A stretch of 64,000 nt of DNA, from assembly GCA_963513935.1 (NCBI GenBank), contig OY740772.1, positions 15,284,098 to 15,348,097 of the forward strand, given 5' to 3'. Both the position numbers and the translations under genes were made by a program. This document shows positions 1 to 11,950 of the stretch, in pieces. The DNA is from Aphrophora alni (lineage: Eukaryota; Arthropoda; Insecta; Hemiptera; Aphrophoridae). Position 1 is the first letter of the stretch. Each line of letters starts with the position of its first letter. The notes below the pieces were generated by a model. The model was not told the DNA's origin and ran no database searches. It saw only the letters and a list, made by a program, of their open reading frames with translations.

Positions 1-135
1 AGCAATATATTTTTTTATTGGAGTTGTACCGCTGAAAGTAAACTCAAGAAATAAAGTGTGGGGGCCCCTCTTTTCCTCTCCACCCCAGACACATTCCTAC
101 CTTAAGGATACTGTAATTTCGGGTATGATGGGTAG
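1..135. repeat. GC-rich dispersed repeat, partial copy at window edge
   Basis: A block with GC-rich tracts such as GGGGCCCCTCTTTTCCTC and CCACCCCAGACACATTC. A closely similar block occurs inverted at about 24990-25070 and a weaker one in the same orientation at about 25240-25345, so this is an interspersed repeat. The open frames across it are not gene-like. It is cut by the start of the window. Confidence 0.5.
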
Positions 136-529
136 TAAGCAAAACTGGAGTGCTGTGTAGAAGTATATCGCATCCATCCTCAGGCAAAAAGAGACGAACA
201 ACGTCTGGTGTAGAAAAAACAATAAGATGCAACGCTTGAAGTAATGTTTTGCTCAGCTGTCCCAGGCGTGACCTTAGAAGTATGTGGGGGGGGGTCAGTG
301 GATGCGAGCTCAACAATTTTGGGAGTACCGTCCCCTGCAGTCGGTTGAAGAAGATTTCCATCTTTGACTCGCAAAAAAAGTTAGGTTATGTTTGGTTAGG
401 TTAGGTTAGGTTAGGTTGGGTTAGGTTAAATGATGGGTCAAAAAAACGACGTCGATGTTTTGCGGATAAATCCGTTAAGACGTTCCTGACCCCAAAAATT
501 AGTTTTTGTGAATGATGTCTGTTTTTAAT
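136..529. other. No gene seen; short TTAGG-like tract
   Basis: No coding frame with a recognisable family was found. At 381-428 there is a short run of TTAGG-type repeats (GGTTAGGTTAGGTTAGGTT), interrupted by TGTTTGG and TGGG. It is a minor version of the larger array near 2.6 kb. Confidence 0.5.
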
Positions 530-1000
530 CTATCTACAACCCAAACGCATGGATTTTAATGAAACTTGTAGTCGGCGTATTTTATAACAAAACATATTGG
601 TCGCAATCTCTCTAAAAATGCTGTAAAAAAGCAAAAATCCTCCATGTTCTATTATAATGTACGTAATTTCTCAAAATCGATTTTACCCATTTCATTCAAA
701 TTTTAATGAAATGTGAAGATTAATGATCCAAACTCGTTTTCAAAATTCAAGCAAAAAATATTATAGTTCAGGAATAATTGGGAAAAAAGCAGAAATTAAC
801 TTTGACGTCCGTCACAAGGCTCCTACTTGACACAAGTGAAACTATTTTACGCTCTTATTTAAACACTTTTTCAATGACGTCATCCATGGTTAATTTTCAC
901 TTTGGGATTCACACAACCGAAATGTCATTTTTTCCTGACGATTATATTTTTGGTTCGCTTTAGAGATGAGCGAGTGAGAAAGTTTGTGCAATGTTGAAAT
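530..1000 (-). repeat. Dispersed repeat family R1, minus-strand copy
   Basis: Read on the minus strand, this carries the R1 landmarks in order: a block ending TTGCACAAACTTTCTCACTC, a TTCGGTTGTG-like block, then ATTATTCCTGAACT, TTTGGATCATTAATCTTCAC and TTTGGTCGCAATCTCTC-like segments. The same segments recur at about 15.7-16.3, 17.9-19.2, 30.8-31.3, 37.5-37.9, 48.8-49.0, 55.0-56.5 and 57.1-57.4 kb. There is no conserved coding frame, so this looks like a decayed non-autonomous element or a very old repeat. Confidence 0.6.
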
Positions 1001-2415
1001 AACTCACTATTTATTAATTAATTATTGAAATAAATAACTATTTGGTTATAACAAAGAAATAATAATAATTTTATTTATTAAATATTTTAAAGCTCAAGAA
1101 ACTTAATCTCAGGTTAAAGTTCTCGCCGGCACAGTCCAAACCCTCACAAGTTTAGCAAATTCATATATTTTAAATATTTGTAACAAAAAAAAATTACATA
1201 TATATAACAACTGTAACATACAAACATAAATATCAATTAGGGCCAATTTAAAGTTCAAATTCATAAACATTACTAATTAAATTATTGATTTATAACCATT
1301 TATATATATATTCAAATTCACAGTACATATATATATAATTAATAGTCGGTTATTGTTCACTTTGTCTCTAATCAATGTCCTTATCAAATTATTTGCTAAT
1401 AATCAAAAATAGATAAGTACCAAGTATTGGCACAGTTATAATAAATTAATAAATGGATTCATCTCACCATATATAGAGTTCTGTTCAATAACCTGTATTT
1501 ATTTATATTACATCTTCTTTCTATAACTTCTATAAACCGAACAATCAATATTAATCACAAAAAAAAAAAAAACTATTCTGAAACTTTTCTTCAAATTTTA
1601 TCACTGTTCGAGAAAACAGATCTGCTCTGTTCTGTAATCTAAATCAAACTGGTAATAATAATTTTAAATTTTGTTAACAAAGGACTATTTTAGTTTAGCT
1701 TTGTTGTCTTGAAAATATCTTTTTCTTCTTTTTTTTTTTTTTTAACTTCTTTGCACTGCACTTTTAACATTATATATTAGATTTGTAATTTAATCTTAAC
1801 TAATTTATTAAATTATTAAATATTTAAAATTAACAGTTTTTCTTTGACAATTTTTTTTTTATTTATTTATTTAGTGGTTTTTTGGCTAACTCTACCATAT
1901 TTAATTATTTTTATTTAAATATTGCATATTCCTATTTTTAAAAATAATTTGAATAGATTGTGAGTTGTCTCAATGTTTTCGTCAAAATCGCCAGTAAACA
2001 AGTCATGCATCTGATGTGCTCTTTGTTACTAATGATTGTAATTACATCTAATCCATTGATGATGCTTACCTTCATAATGATGTGTTGATCATCTGACAAG
2101 AGGAAGTATTTACGATGAGTTCCGGAAGTGTACATACCGGAAATAATGTTGAAATTATAATCTGATTGGAACTACTTTTCTATGTAAATTAAAAACAAGC
2201 TGATGAGATTATTAGGGTACTTACCCAGCCTTATCATACAATGCAAGCAGATCTAAATATAATATCAAAAGTTTGGTTTCTTGAGCCGTGTAGGAAATAT
2301 TAAATTGTATTGGTAGATCAAGGAGTCTTATCCAGTAGGGTAAGTTTGTTTAAAACAGATCTTACATAGTAATTGTGTATATCACTACTTTCTTGGTATC
2401 GGCTAGCCCTAATGG
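1001..2415. other. AT-rich spacer, no gene seen
   Basis: Very AT-rich with homopolymer A and T runs and ATTTATTTA-type low complexity. No open frame has a recognisable family, and no TIR or tandem array was seen. Confidence 0.5.
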
Positions 2416-3720
2416 GCGTTGTAGACGTGTATATTATATTATAGTCTCCATTCGCTTCGCTCGTGTCGGTGACTGAGTCCTGCCGGATCTCGTAACTATA
2501 TAAATATTACATTTTTTTGAGGTGACGATTCGAAATTACATTTTTTGTATTAGCTTCAATATTTTTTCATCGTAGGGAGGTGAGGTTAGGTTAGGTAATG
2601 TTATGTTAGGTGAGGTGAGATTAGGTTAGGTTAGGTTAGGTGAGGTTAGTTTAGGTTAGGTTAGGTTAGGTTAGGTGAGGTTATGTTAGGTTAGGTTGTG
2701 TTAGGTTAGGTTAGGTTAGGTTGTGTTAGGTTAGGTTAGGTTAGGTTAGGTTAGGTATGGTGAGGTTAGGTTAGTTTAGGTTAGGTTAGGTTAGGTGAGG
2801 TTAGGTTAGGTGAGGTAATGGACTCGTAGATGTGTATAGGCCTATACTAATCATCTCCACTCGCTTCGTTCGTCTTAGCCTTACTGGAACTCGACTATTC
2901 TGGATATTCGTAGCTATACCTCATTTTCCTTTGAGGTCAGGCTCAGAAATTATAGTTTTGACAATAACTTCTCTATTTATCATCGTAAGGAGGTGGCGTT
3001 GGTACCACTAAATGCAGAATTGAAATCTGCACGTTTGTATTTAATTTAGTGTGTTACAAGTGGAATAACACACAAGATATAAACAAAAAACCGTTTAAAA
3101 TAGCAGCCATTTTTATATTTTAAGTATTTTTTTTCTGAATTTCAATAGGGTTCTATATAAGCACACTAGAGTTCTCTATTCCAAATTTTTACTGCTATCT
3201 AAATTTTTGTTGCCGCTATCGTGCTTACGTACAAAGTACAACGACGACGGATGGACGGCATGTAGAAAATATATTTTTAATATCTTAACGGGGCCTGTAA
3301 AGTCTTCACTTGCTTCGATCGTGTTAGTGACTCGATCCTGCAGGATCTTGATATACGAATATCACATTTTTTTGGGAAGTCAGGATTACATTTCTAACAA
3401 TAACTTCACTAATTACAATCGTAGAAAGATGAAGTTGATACTATTACATGCAGAATTGAAATCTTCAAATTTAGTATCTAATTTAGTGTGTTACAAGTTG
3501 AATAACATACGAAATATAAAAAAAAAAAAAAAAAGTTTAAAATAGCCGCCATTTTCCATTACATTTGTCTGAATTTCAATATGAGCACACTATAGTGCTC
3601 TACACCAAATTTCATGTTCCTTAATTTTTGTGGCCGCTGTCGTGTTCACCTACAAACGACGACGGACGGCATTGTGAAAATCACTTCAATATCCTGAACT
3701 CATAAAACGTCAAACTACGC
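2416..3720 (+). repeat. Dispersed repeat family R2, three head-to-tail copies
   Basis: Three successive copies begin near 2416, 2830 and 3270. Each has a CACTCGCTTCG-like motif, a TCCTGCCGGATCTCGTAAC-like motif, then ATTTATCATCGTA, GCAGAATTGAAATCT, CACACTA and a GGCCGCTATCGTG-like motif. Partial copies sit at 23.7-24.1, 28.5 and 30.2 kb. The ORF-sized frames inside are not conserved between copies, so no protein is proposed. Copy 1 is expanded by the TTAGG-like array. Confidence 0.65.
2578..2816 (+). repeat. Interstitial TTAGG-like array
   Basis: About 240 bp of GGTTA units with frequent variants (GGTGA, GGTTAT, GTGTTA, GGTTTA). TTAGG is the ancestral insect telomere unit. Here the array is internal and degenerate. 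It lies exactly where other R2 copies have a short GAGGTTGG-type motif, so local expansion is more likely than telomere healing. Confidence 0.85.
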
Positions 3721-4514
3721 TACGTATACAGGGTAAGAAATAAATCAAAAATGTGCACTTTACTATCTGCTCGTTTCCGATAGAATTATATTTATTGTCA
3801 ACTCGAAAGGAGACAAAAGACATTAAATTTCACGATAAAGACTTGGACGTGATCCAACTGGCCGAACTACAGCTGACCGCAGCCTTCTGTTATCTTAAAG
3901 AAATATGATATACGCATGGCTGTGGCTCCCAGTTAGTAGTGGAACCTGAGTTTAACGACAATCACATTGTCTAACGTTCATTAGAATCCTCTATAGATTC
4001 TTTAAAATTATTTATTTAATAAAAACGTAAAGATATTATCTCCTAAGTCCTTTTTTATACAAATTGCAGTACGATATTTTTCAAAGATCGTTCTAAAAGA
4101 ATAATTTACCAAGTATAAACGCTATTATTTAATTTATAATATATTCTGTCCTCTTATATTCCTTATATATTATTAAAAAAAAAGAAGAAAACATAGTTTT
4201 GAAAATATTTAACCATTTTTTTCTTTCTGCTTTTAAGATATGTTAAATGATGAATTATTCTTAATATGGTATAATCCGAACATTTCCTATCATTTGTGTA
4301 TGTAAAAACTAATACACGAAGTTTCGAGAGTATAAATCAACTCCCGTTATCAAGTGTTAAAACAAGAAAATGAAAAATGAACACAATAGCCTAGAGCCAT
4401 GATGAAAACTAAAAATAAATTTAATAACCTCAAAAAGGAACCCAACCGTAAAGCTAGCCCTAGATTAAATTAGATTATTGGGGACCCAAGATCCTTTTAG
4501 GTCAACCTTACGTC
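3721..4514. other. No gene seen
   Basis: AT-rich non-coding DNA. At about 4315-4360 there is a short segment (AGTTTCGAGAGTATAAATC, then CCCGTTATCAAGTG) that resembles one arm of the foldback element at 31992-32240, so a decayed copy of that family may lie here. Confidence 0.4.
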
Positions 4515-4749
4515 AATTGTTAGGTTATTCTTACCTTATCCCAACAATCATCAAATGTCCTAGTGGAGTACCGGTTTCGACGGTTAATTGGTCATCTTCA
4601 GGTCCCTTCAGTTGGTCATGACGAAATGCAAAATTGGATGATAAAAAAAGTGATGTCAGGGACCTGAAGATGACTAACTAACAGTCGAAACCTGTAGTCC
4701 ACTAGGACATTTAAGGATTTTGGGGTAAAGTAAGGATAACCTAACAATT
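4515..4749. mobile_element. Foldback MITE-like element
   Basis: Two arms of about 90-100 bp are inverted around a short centre. The left arm starts CAATTGTTAGGTTATTCTTA and the right arm ends with its near reverse complement. Inside the arms are TTTCGACGG and CATCTTCAGGTCCCT, mirrored by AGGGACCTGAAGATG and CAGTCGAAACC. No coding sequence and no clear target duplication were seen, so the superfamily is not assigned. The right arm abuts the LINE fragment that follows. Confidence 0.65.
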
Positions 4750-5229
4750 GCTTAAATTCACAATCCTGGAGGCTAACAACATACATCGCAAGGACCTACC
4801 AGCAAGACAAACCCGATGCCTGTGTGTGCCCTCAACGAATCTCAGGTTTCGTCCTATGCTAGCATTGAAGTCATCACCCGGTTGTAGTGGCTCACTGGAT
4901 CTTCTTTCAAGTCTCTCGCATTTTAGGCCTAGCAGTCTCATCAGACCGTTTACATAGCCTAAAAGCGGGATCCTCAGTGTCCTGAAGTGGCTGTGTCCAG
5001 TAACTAACGCCATAACCTGTTTTGGACGGCCTCTATTCAGCCTCAATGGAGGATGGAACTTGGGTATGAGTTTTTCTAGCCAACGCTTTGTTGCTTCGTA
5101 GAGGCAGGAAAGTATTAGAACTCCATTCTCCATGAAGCTCTCAGAAAAGATAGAAAGGCCCCGTCCTCTATAGGAAGCTAAACCTAAGAAATCCAAACTT
5201 TCTTTACAAAAGTCACCAGAAACACTCAC
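4741..5229 (-). pseudogene. LINE 3'-end fragment (RNase H / C-terminal region)
   Basis: Translates to a 162-residue open frame on the minus strand. It contains RGRPKQVMALVTGHSHFR, which resembles the 'TGH..' segment after the RNase H domain in Jockey-like LINE ORF2 proteins. One frame over, RLCKRSDET fits the usual 'CR.C...ET' motif that follows, so a frameshift separates the two. There is no reverse transcriptase upstream; the rest of the element is missing. It is best read as a 5'-truncated, mutated LINE copy. The family is inferred from short motifs only. Confidence 0.6.
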
Positions 5230-6394
5230 GAGACACTTCTATTTCGGACCTTGTGTGAGTGCATATCCTTAATTATCCCAGATTCTGGTGCTCTTATATA
5301 CTACACTATTTGCGTTCAAATTTTTAAACATGTTGTAGTATATACAGGGGGTTTCAGAACTCATGTTAGGCGATTGTTTCTGGGGTTTAAGTAAACACGA
5401 AACGCGAATTCATTTGTTTGAAACAAGCAAAGTTGTCTGTCCGTCATTTTGTGTTTTGTACAAAAAACATTATATTATTGTCAATAAATTAGATATCAAG
5501 TCCAAATTTGGTATTTATTTTGTATGTTACCTTTTATCAATGTACAGAAATCATGACCATGTTTTTAATTTTTTTCAATATGGCGCCCGTTTATAATTTT
5601 TAACGTCGAATATCTCGAAAACCCTTAACTTTATAAAAAATAACAAATGAAACAACATTATCCCATTTGAATGACAAACAAAATGATGTTTCTTTTTTTA
5701 CTATAGATAGTATGTGCAACGTTATGCACCGTTTATTTTTATGTAAACATTTTTTATATTTTAACTTTAAAATGCAACCGTTTCTGTAACTCTTAAATTT
5801 ACAATACTGTCTTGTTTCAAGTGATTTTGATTCTAATAATTTTCTGTGTTAAGTTTTAAAACGATTCAACTAAAATTAAAAAAAAAAAAAAAACACTATT
5901 TCCTGTTTTACTAAAATTCATTCACAGTTAAAAATATTTTACACCCCGTAAAAAAATAATGTATTCCTCAATATTTGATAAATGATTTAGTTTTCAATAT
6001 TTGAATATTGTTGGTTTTTCACAACACTCAAACAGCAACAACATTCTATTATTAACACAATCAGTAGTGAGTATTTAGTTGAACCATTTCCTGATAGGTG
6101 GCGGTGTAAGTATCATTTCTTGCATACGGCTTGGAATGTAAATTATTTCTAGAAACATCAACAAAAACGAAACAACTAAAAACTGTCTTCCAACAACAAC
6201 AAAATATATTCTCCTTCAAATATGAGTCACTGTATTTTTTGGTAGAATATATCTATTATAGAAAAAAGTTTAAAAGAACTATATATTTTTCATTTAGATG
6301 GAGTAAACGTATAGCATAGTACTTACCTATTATTACATACCCGGTTTTTAAAGTTTGTATCCCACAGGGGCGCCAATCTAGCGAGACCTAACAA
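5230..6394. other. No gene seen
   Basis: AT-rich. At about 5342 there is ATACAGGGGGTTTCAGAAC, a variant of the ATACAGGGYGTTTCAAAAG motif that recurs at 21.8-22.2 kb. Poly-A tracts occur near 5878. Open frames of 60-77 codons here show no family features. Confidence 0.4.
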
Positions 6395-6530
6395 AGTCTA
6401 CACCTTTTATCATGGGTTAGATCCCTCTCTTTCATCTCTCCTGTTAGGTCTCTCTTGACCAACTCTTGCTTCTGATCCTGACGCTCTTCTTTCTTTGACA
6501 CTACAGACTCAACTTCATAATCATCTGGAC
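6395..6530 (-). repeat. Dispersed repeat family R3, minus-strand partial copy
   Basis: On the minus strand this carries the R3 core: a CAAGAGTTGGTCAAGAGAGA-like block, ACCTAACAGGAGAGATGAAA and GAGAGGGATCTAACCCATGA. Similar blocks are at 20.3-20.7, 24.2-24.9, 26.6, 28.3, 29.4-29.7, 30.0-30.1, 31.0, 35.4-35.65 and 36.25-36.5 kb. It is probably a short non-autonomous retroelement or SINE-like repeat. No clear Pol III box was found. Confidence 0.6.
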
Positions 6531-7390
6531 CCACTGCGTTCTCTCTATAAATATGTTCACACATCGTGATTGAAACAGGTTTTACCGTTGTTTTATTCGA
6601 TAAATACAAAATTTAAAAAACTTTAAACATAACACCCCAAGGTGAGGTTAAACTAGAGGTATTAAGAATTTTGTTTATATCTCCCGCATTTTTTCAATAT
6701 GGCTACAACTGTTTAAGAGCTACAGATACTTAAATGTTTCAAAAAATCGCAGATTCAAACTATTTAAAAATTTAACTCGATTTAATAAAAAAAAGTTCAA
6801 ATTAAACCAAATTACTTGTTAGGGTGTTCGAAGTGGTCGCCATTTTCTTCCAAAAGAAGGGGTAGTCATACCTCTATGCTATGAGAATTTCTTAATTTTT
6901 TTTTTATTTATACTTCAGCAACAATAATTTCATTTCTTACGATTGAAGGTCTTCCTGGTCTCTTGATGTCTCCAACGGACCTGGTGGTTTTAAACTTACT
7001 AACAAGCTTTTTATACGCGACTACATTGCAGTCTGTCCCTTAAAACCGTTTTTATATGGAACTTTCTGATAAACTCCGTTCAGATTCATAATAACACTGA
7101 ATCAGTGCAATGCGTGTTTGTAAAGGTAAAGACATGATGGAATAAAATAATTAATTAGTTGTAAACTAATACAAGTTTACCCACCTACTAGATTCCTGTG
7201 TTTTTAATTAGTCAACAATGAGAAAATTCGTTTCTATGTCAACAAATAAAGAGTAAAGAAAATAACAGCTGATGTTTTAATAAATCCTAATTTTACCTTC
7301 ATACAATAAAGAGTTTTTTCGGCAATTGAACAATAACGAAACCCAAAGTTTTAACTCTCTTTTGAAGCACCCAGTATTTTTTTTTTTTTA
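6531..7390. other. No gene seen
   Basis: AT-rich non-coding sequence between an R3 copy and the 82-bp array. No TIRs, coding motifs or RNA genes were recognised. Confidence 0.4.
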
Positions 7391-7964
7391 ATTAACCATT
7401 TTGCAACTTAAATTGTTAATACCAAATTAAGCTCAACTCTAAAAAAGAAACATATTTTCGTTTGTTTTTTAAATTAACCATTTTCCAACTTAAATTGTTA
7501 ATACCAAATTAAGCTCAACTCTAAAAAAGAAACATATTTTCGTTTGTTTTTTAAATTAACCATTTTGCAACTTAAATTGTTAATACCAAATTAAGCTCAA
7601 CTCTAAAAAAGAAACATGTTTTCGTTTGTTTTTTAAATTAACCATTTTGCAACTTAAATTGTTAGTACCAAATTAAGCTCAACTCTAAAAAAGAAACATA
7701 TTTTCGTTTGTTTTTTAAATTAACCATTTTACAACTTAAATTGTTAATACCAAATTAAGCTCAACTCTAAAAAAGAAACATATTTTCGTTTGTTTTTTAA
7801 ATTAACCATTTTGAAACTTAAATTGTTAATACCAAATTAAGCTCAACTCTAAAAAAGAAACATATTTTCGTTTGTTTTTTAAATTAACCAATTTGCAACT
7901 TAAATTGTTAATACCAAATTAAGCTCAACTCTAAAAAAGAAACATATTTTCGTTTTTTTTTTTT
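7391..7964 (+). repeat. Tandem array, 7 copies of an 82-bp unit
   Basis: Units start at 7391, 7473, 7555, 7637, 7719, 7801 and 7883. Each begins ATTAACCATTTTGCAACTTA and ends TTTTCGTTTG plus a T run. Copies differ by only one or two bases, which points to recent expansion. There is no coding potential. Confidence 0.95.
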
Positions 7965-9324
7965 TAAATATTCCTGAACCGATTTAAACAATAAAATCTC
8001 CCCCAAACCAAAACTGGTTTACGTCTTATTTACTCCACTAGTTTTTATATAGTATCAATTAAAATTAACCATTTTTGTATAGACAATCATATGTTTATTC
8101 TAAAAATATAATTATAAAATTACCCGTAAATTTAGAGTTACGATGGTTATATTTTACATGGGTTAGCCTCGTTCAAATTGACTTTATCAAATTAATTATT
8201 AGCATGATAGCGCCCTACCCAATACAAAACAATATTTAATGTAGCTTAATATATAATTATCCTTTATGGAAATCAACTAAGATTTAACATTGGCACTGAA
8301 TGATCTTACAGTTTGAATTCTTTATGATTGTCAGATAATTGATTATAATATTTTTTAAACAAATGCCCAAAGGACTGTTGACAAATTGATAACACTCTTT
8401 TAACTATCTTATTATCTCAGCTACGTTGAATTTAGTTTATTGATTTCCTATTACTGTATTGTGAATTTATTTGCAAATTTAATTGAAGGAAATATAATAA
8501 ATGTCTCTTCGTAATAATAGTGCTTTACTGTTGAAGAAGAAATTACATCTTAGAAAGTTCCTGCTCTGTCCTGTAGGAGCTTAACATAAATGTTAAAATT
8601 TACATTTGATTAAATCTTTAAAGAGGGTAAAAATATAGAATCTTTTTCTTGCACAAAAACCCTACCTTAGATTTTTCTCTCTAAACTTTAAGCCTACCAA
8701 TGGCAGTGTAGGCAATATCACAACAGGTATGCAACTAAATCACCTATATACGCCTTAATACAAGAACACTTGGGAACTAGGTTTGATTTTTGCCAATATT
8801 TGTTATAATATGTGTGCGCGTGTTTAAAAAAATGCTAATCAATTTTGCATCGCACAGTTCCTTTAAACAAAACTGTCCAAAAACGTTGCACAAACTTTCT
8901 CTCACACTCATTCATTATCGAAATACTAACTAGTTTCAAAAAAATTGCAGTTCTGTAGTTGTCTTTAAAAACAAGAAGGTTTTATTAAACAATATTTATA
9001 CAGAATGTTTCCACAACTTCAGTAGCTTATTTCACACATCAAAACCATTGAAAACGCTTACGTAAATATATTTCCTAAAATTCTTAGTTTCCTATCTAGC
9101 CACTATATTGTATTTTTAACACAAAAATTAATATCTTTTTAAACAAAAAATGATATGGAATTGAAATTGTGCAAGCTACTAAGTGTTTTAAAGACCCAAT
9201 TTGTGAAAAATAACCAATTTCCTGTATTAATTTCAAAATGGCGGCTATTTAAAAAATTTAACGTCGAAAAAAATGTAGATAATCGTTAATTTTACAAATT
9301 ATGTACAAAATAAATAGAAAAATT
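7965..9324. other. No gene seen; R1 fragment inside
   Basis: AT-rich spacer between two tandem arrays. A short R1 piece lies at about 8865-8965 (CGTTGCACAAACTTTCTC followed by TTCTGTAGTTGTC). Confidence 0.45.
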
Positions 9325-11950
9325 CATTTAGGATAATTATTAATATTATATTTTAACAAACAAATTTAGTTACCATAGAAACTAATATAACAATACACAC
9401 TTTAAACAGCTGATTAGATCCATCAGCTTTAATAGTTAAACACAAAGATACGTTAGGTTTAGTCTAGATAAGTATAAACATTTAGGATAATTATTAATAT
9501 TATATTTTAACAAACAAATTTAGTTACCATAGAAACTAATATAACAATACACACTTGAAAGAGCTGATTAGGTTCATCAGCTATAAACACCAAGATAAGT
9601 TAGGTTTAGTCTAGATAAGTATAAACATTTAGGAAAATGATTAACAATTCAGTTTATTTTAACAAACAAATTTAGTTACCATAGAAACTAATATAACAAT
9701 ACACACTTGAAAGTGCTGATTAGATTCATGAGATATAATAATTAAATACAAAGATAAGTTAGGTTTAGTTTAGATAAGAATGAAACATTTAGGAAAATAA
9801 TTAATATTATATTTTAACAAACAAACTTAGTTACAATAGAAACTAATATAACAATACACACTTAAAACAGCTGATTAGGTTCATCAGCTATAATAATTAA
9901 ACACCAAGATAAGTTAGGTTTAGTCTAGATAAGTGTGAAACATTTAGGAAAATAATTAATATTATATTTTAACAAACAAACTTAGTTACAATAGAAACTA
10001 ATATAACAATACACACTTAAAACAGCTGATTAGGTTCATCAGCTATAATAATTAAACACCAAGATAAGTTAGGTTTAGTCTAGATAAGTGTGAAACATTT
10101 AGGATAATTATTAATATTATATTTTAACAAACAAATTTAGTTACCATAGAAACTAATATAACAATACACACTTAAAACAGCTCATTAGGTTCATCAGCTA
10201 TAATAATTAAACACCAAGATAAGTTAGGTTTAGTCTAGATAAGTGTGAAACATTTAGGATAATTATTAATATTATATTTTAACAAACAAATTTAGTTACC
10301 ATAGAAACTAATATAACAATACACACTTAAAACAGCTGATTAGGTTCATCAGCTATAATAATTAAACACCAAGATAAGTTAGGTTTAGTCTAGATAAGTG
10401 TGAAACATTTAGGATAATTATTAATATTATATTTTAACAAACAAATTTAGTTACCATAGAAACTAATATAACAATACACACTTAAAACAGCTGATTAGGT
10501 TCATCAGCTATAATAATTAAACACCAAGATAAGTTAGGTTTAGTCTAGATAAGTGTGAAACATTTAGGATAATTATTAATATTATATTTTAACAAACAAA
10601 TTTAGTTACCATAGAAACTAATATAACAATACACACTTAAAACAGCTGATTAGGTTCATCAGCTATAATAATTAAACACCAAGATAAGTTAGGTTTAGTC
10701 TAGATAAGTGTGAAACATTTAGGATAATTATTAATATTATATTTTAACAAACAAATTTAGTTACCATAGAAACTAATATAACAATACACACTTAAAACAG
10801 CTGATTAGGTTCATCAGCTATAATAATTAAACACCAAGATAAGTTAGGTTTAGTCTAGATAAGTGTGAAACATTTAGGATAATTATTAATATTATATTTT
10901 AACAAACAAATTTAGTTACCATAGAAACTAATATAACAATACACACTTAAAACAGCTGATTAGGTTCATCAGCTATAATAATTAAACACCAAGATAAGTT
11001 AGGTTTAGTCTAGATAAGTGTGAAACATTTAGGATAATTATTAATATTATATTTTAACAAACAAATTTAGTTACCATAGAAACTAATATAACAATACACA
11101 CTTAAAACAGCTGATTAGGTTCATCAGCTATAATAATTAAACACCAAGATAAGTTAGGTTTAGTCTAGATAAGTGTGAAACATTTAGGATAATTATTAAT
11201 ATTATATTTTAACAAACAAATTTAGTTACCATAGAAACTAATATAACAATACACACTTAAAACAGCTGATTAGGTTCATCAGCTATAATAATTAAACACC
11301 AAGATAAGTTAGGTTTAGTCTAGATAAGTGTGAAACATTTAGGATAATTATTAATATTATATTTTAACAAACAAATTTAGTTACCATAGAAACTAATATA
11401 ACAATACACACTTAAAACAGCTGATTAGGTTCATCAGCTATAATAATTAAACACCAAGATAAGTTAGGTTTAGTCTAGATAAGTGTGAAACATTTAGGAT
11501 AATTATTAATATTATATTTTAACAAACAAATTTAGTTACCATAGAAACTAATATAACAATACACACTTAAAACAGCTGATTAGGTTCATCAGCTATAATA
11601 ATTAAACACCAAGATAAGTTAGGTTTAGTCTAGATAAGTGTGAAACATTTAGGATAATTATTAATATTATATTTTAACAAACAAATTTAGTTACCATAGA
11701 AACTAATATAACAATACACACTTAAAACAGCTGATTAGGTTCATCAGCTATAATAATTAAACACCAAGATAAGTTAGGTTTAGTCTAGATAAGTGTGAAA
11801 CATTTAGGATAATTATTAATATTATATTTTAACAAACAAATTTAGTTACCATAGAAACTAATATAACAATACACACTTAAAACAGCTGATTAGATCCATC
11901 AGCTTTAATAGTTCAACGCAAAGCTAAGTTAGGCTAGATCAATGTGTAAC
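9325..11950 (+). repeat. Satellite-like array, 17 copies of a 155-bp unit
   Basis: Units begin with CATTTAGGA at 9325, 9479, 9626, 9786, 9941, 10096, 10251 and then every 155 bp to 11801. The first three intervals are 154, 147 and 160 bp; all later ones are exactly 155. From about 10251 the copies are essentially identical. Each unit contains an inverted pair, AGCTGAT...ATCAGCT, around TAGGTTC, and the block GATAAGTTAGGTTTAGTC. The last unit shares variants with the first (AGATCCATCAGCTTTAATAG). The array has no open frame. Confidence 0.95.

Noticed and set aside
2578..2816. A true telomere or chromosome-fusion point
   Set aside because: The array is short, degenerate and lies inside a repeat family at a position with a seed motif in other copies.
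3207..3545. A 112-codon open frame
   Set aside because: It lies across the second and third R2 copies and is not conserved between copies; it ends in a poly-Lys run from an A tract.
7391..11950. Possible CRISPR-like arrangement of regular repeats
   Set aside because: The units are directly tandem with no unique spacers, and the DNA is from an animal.
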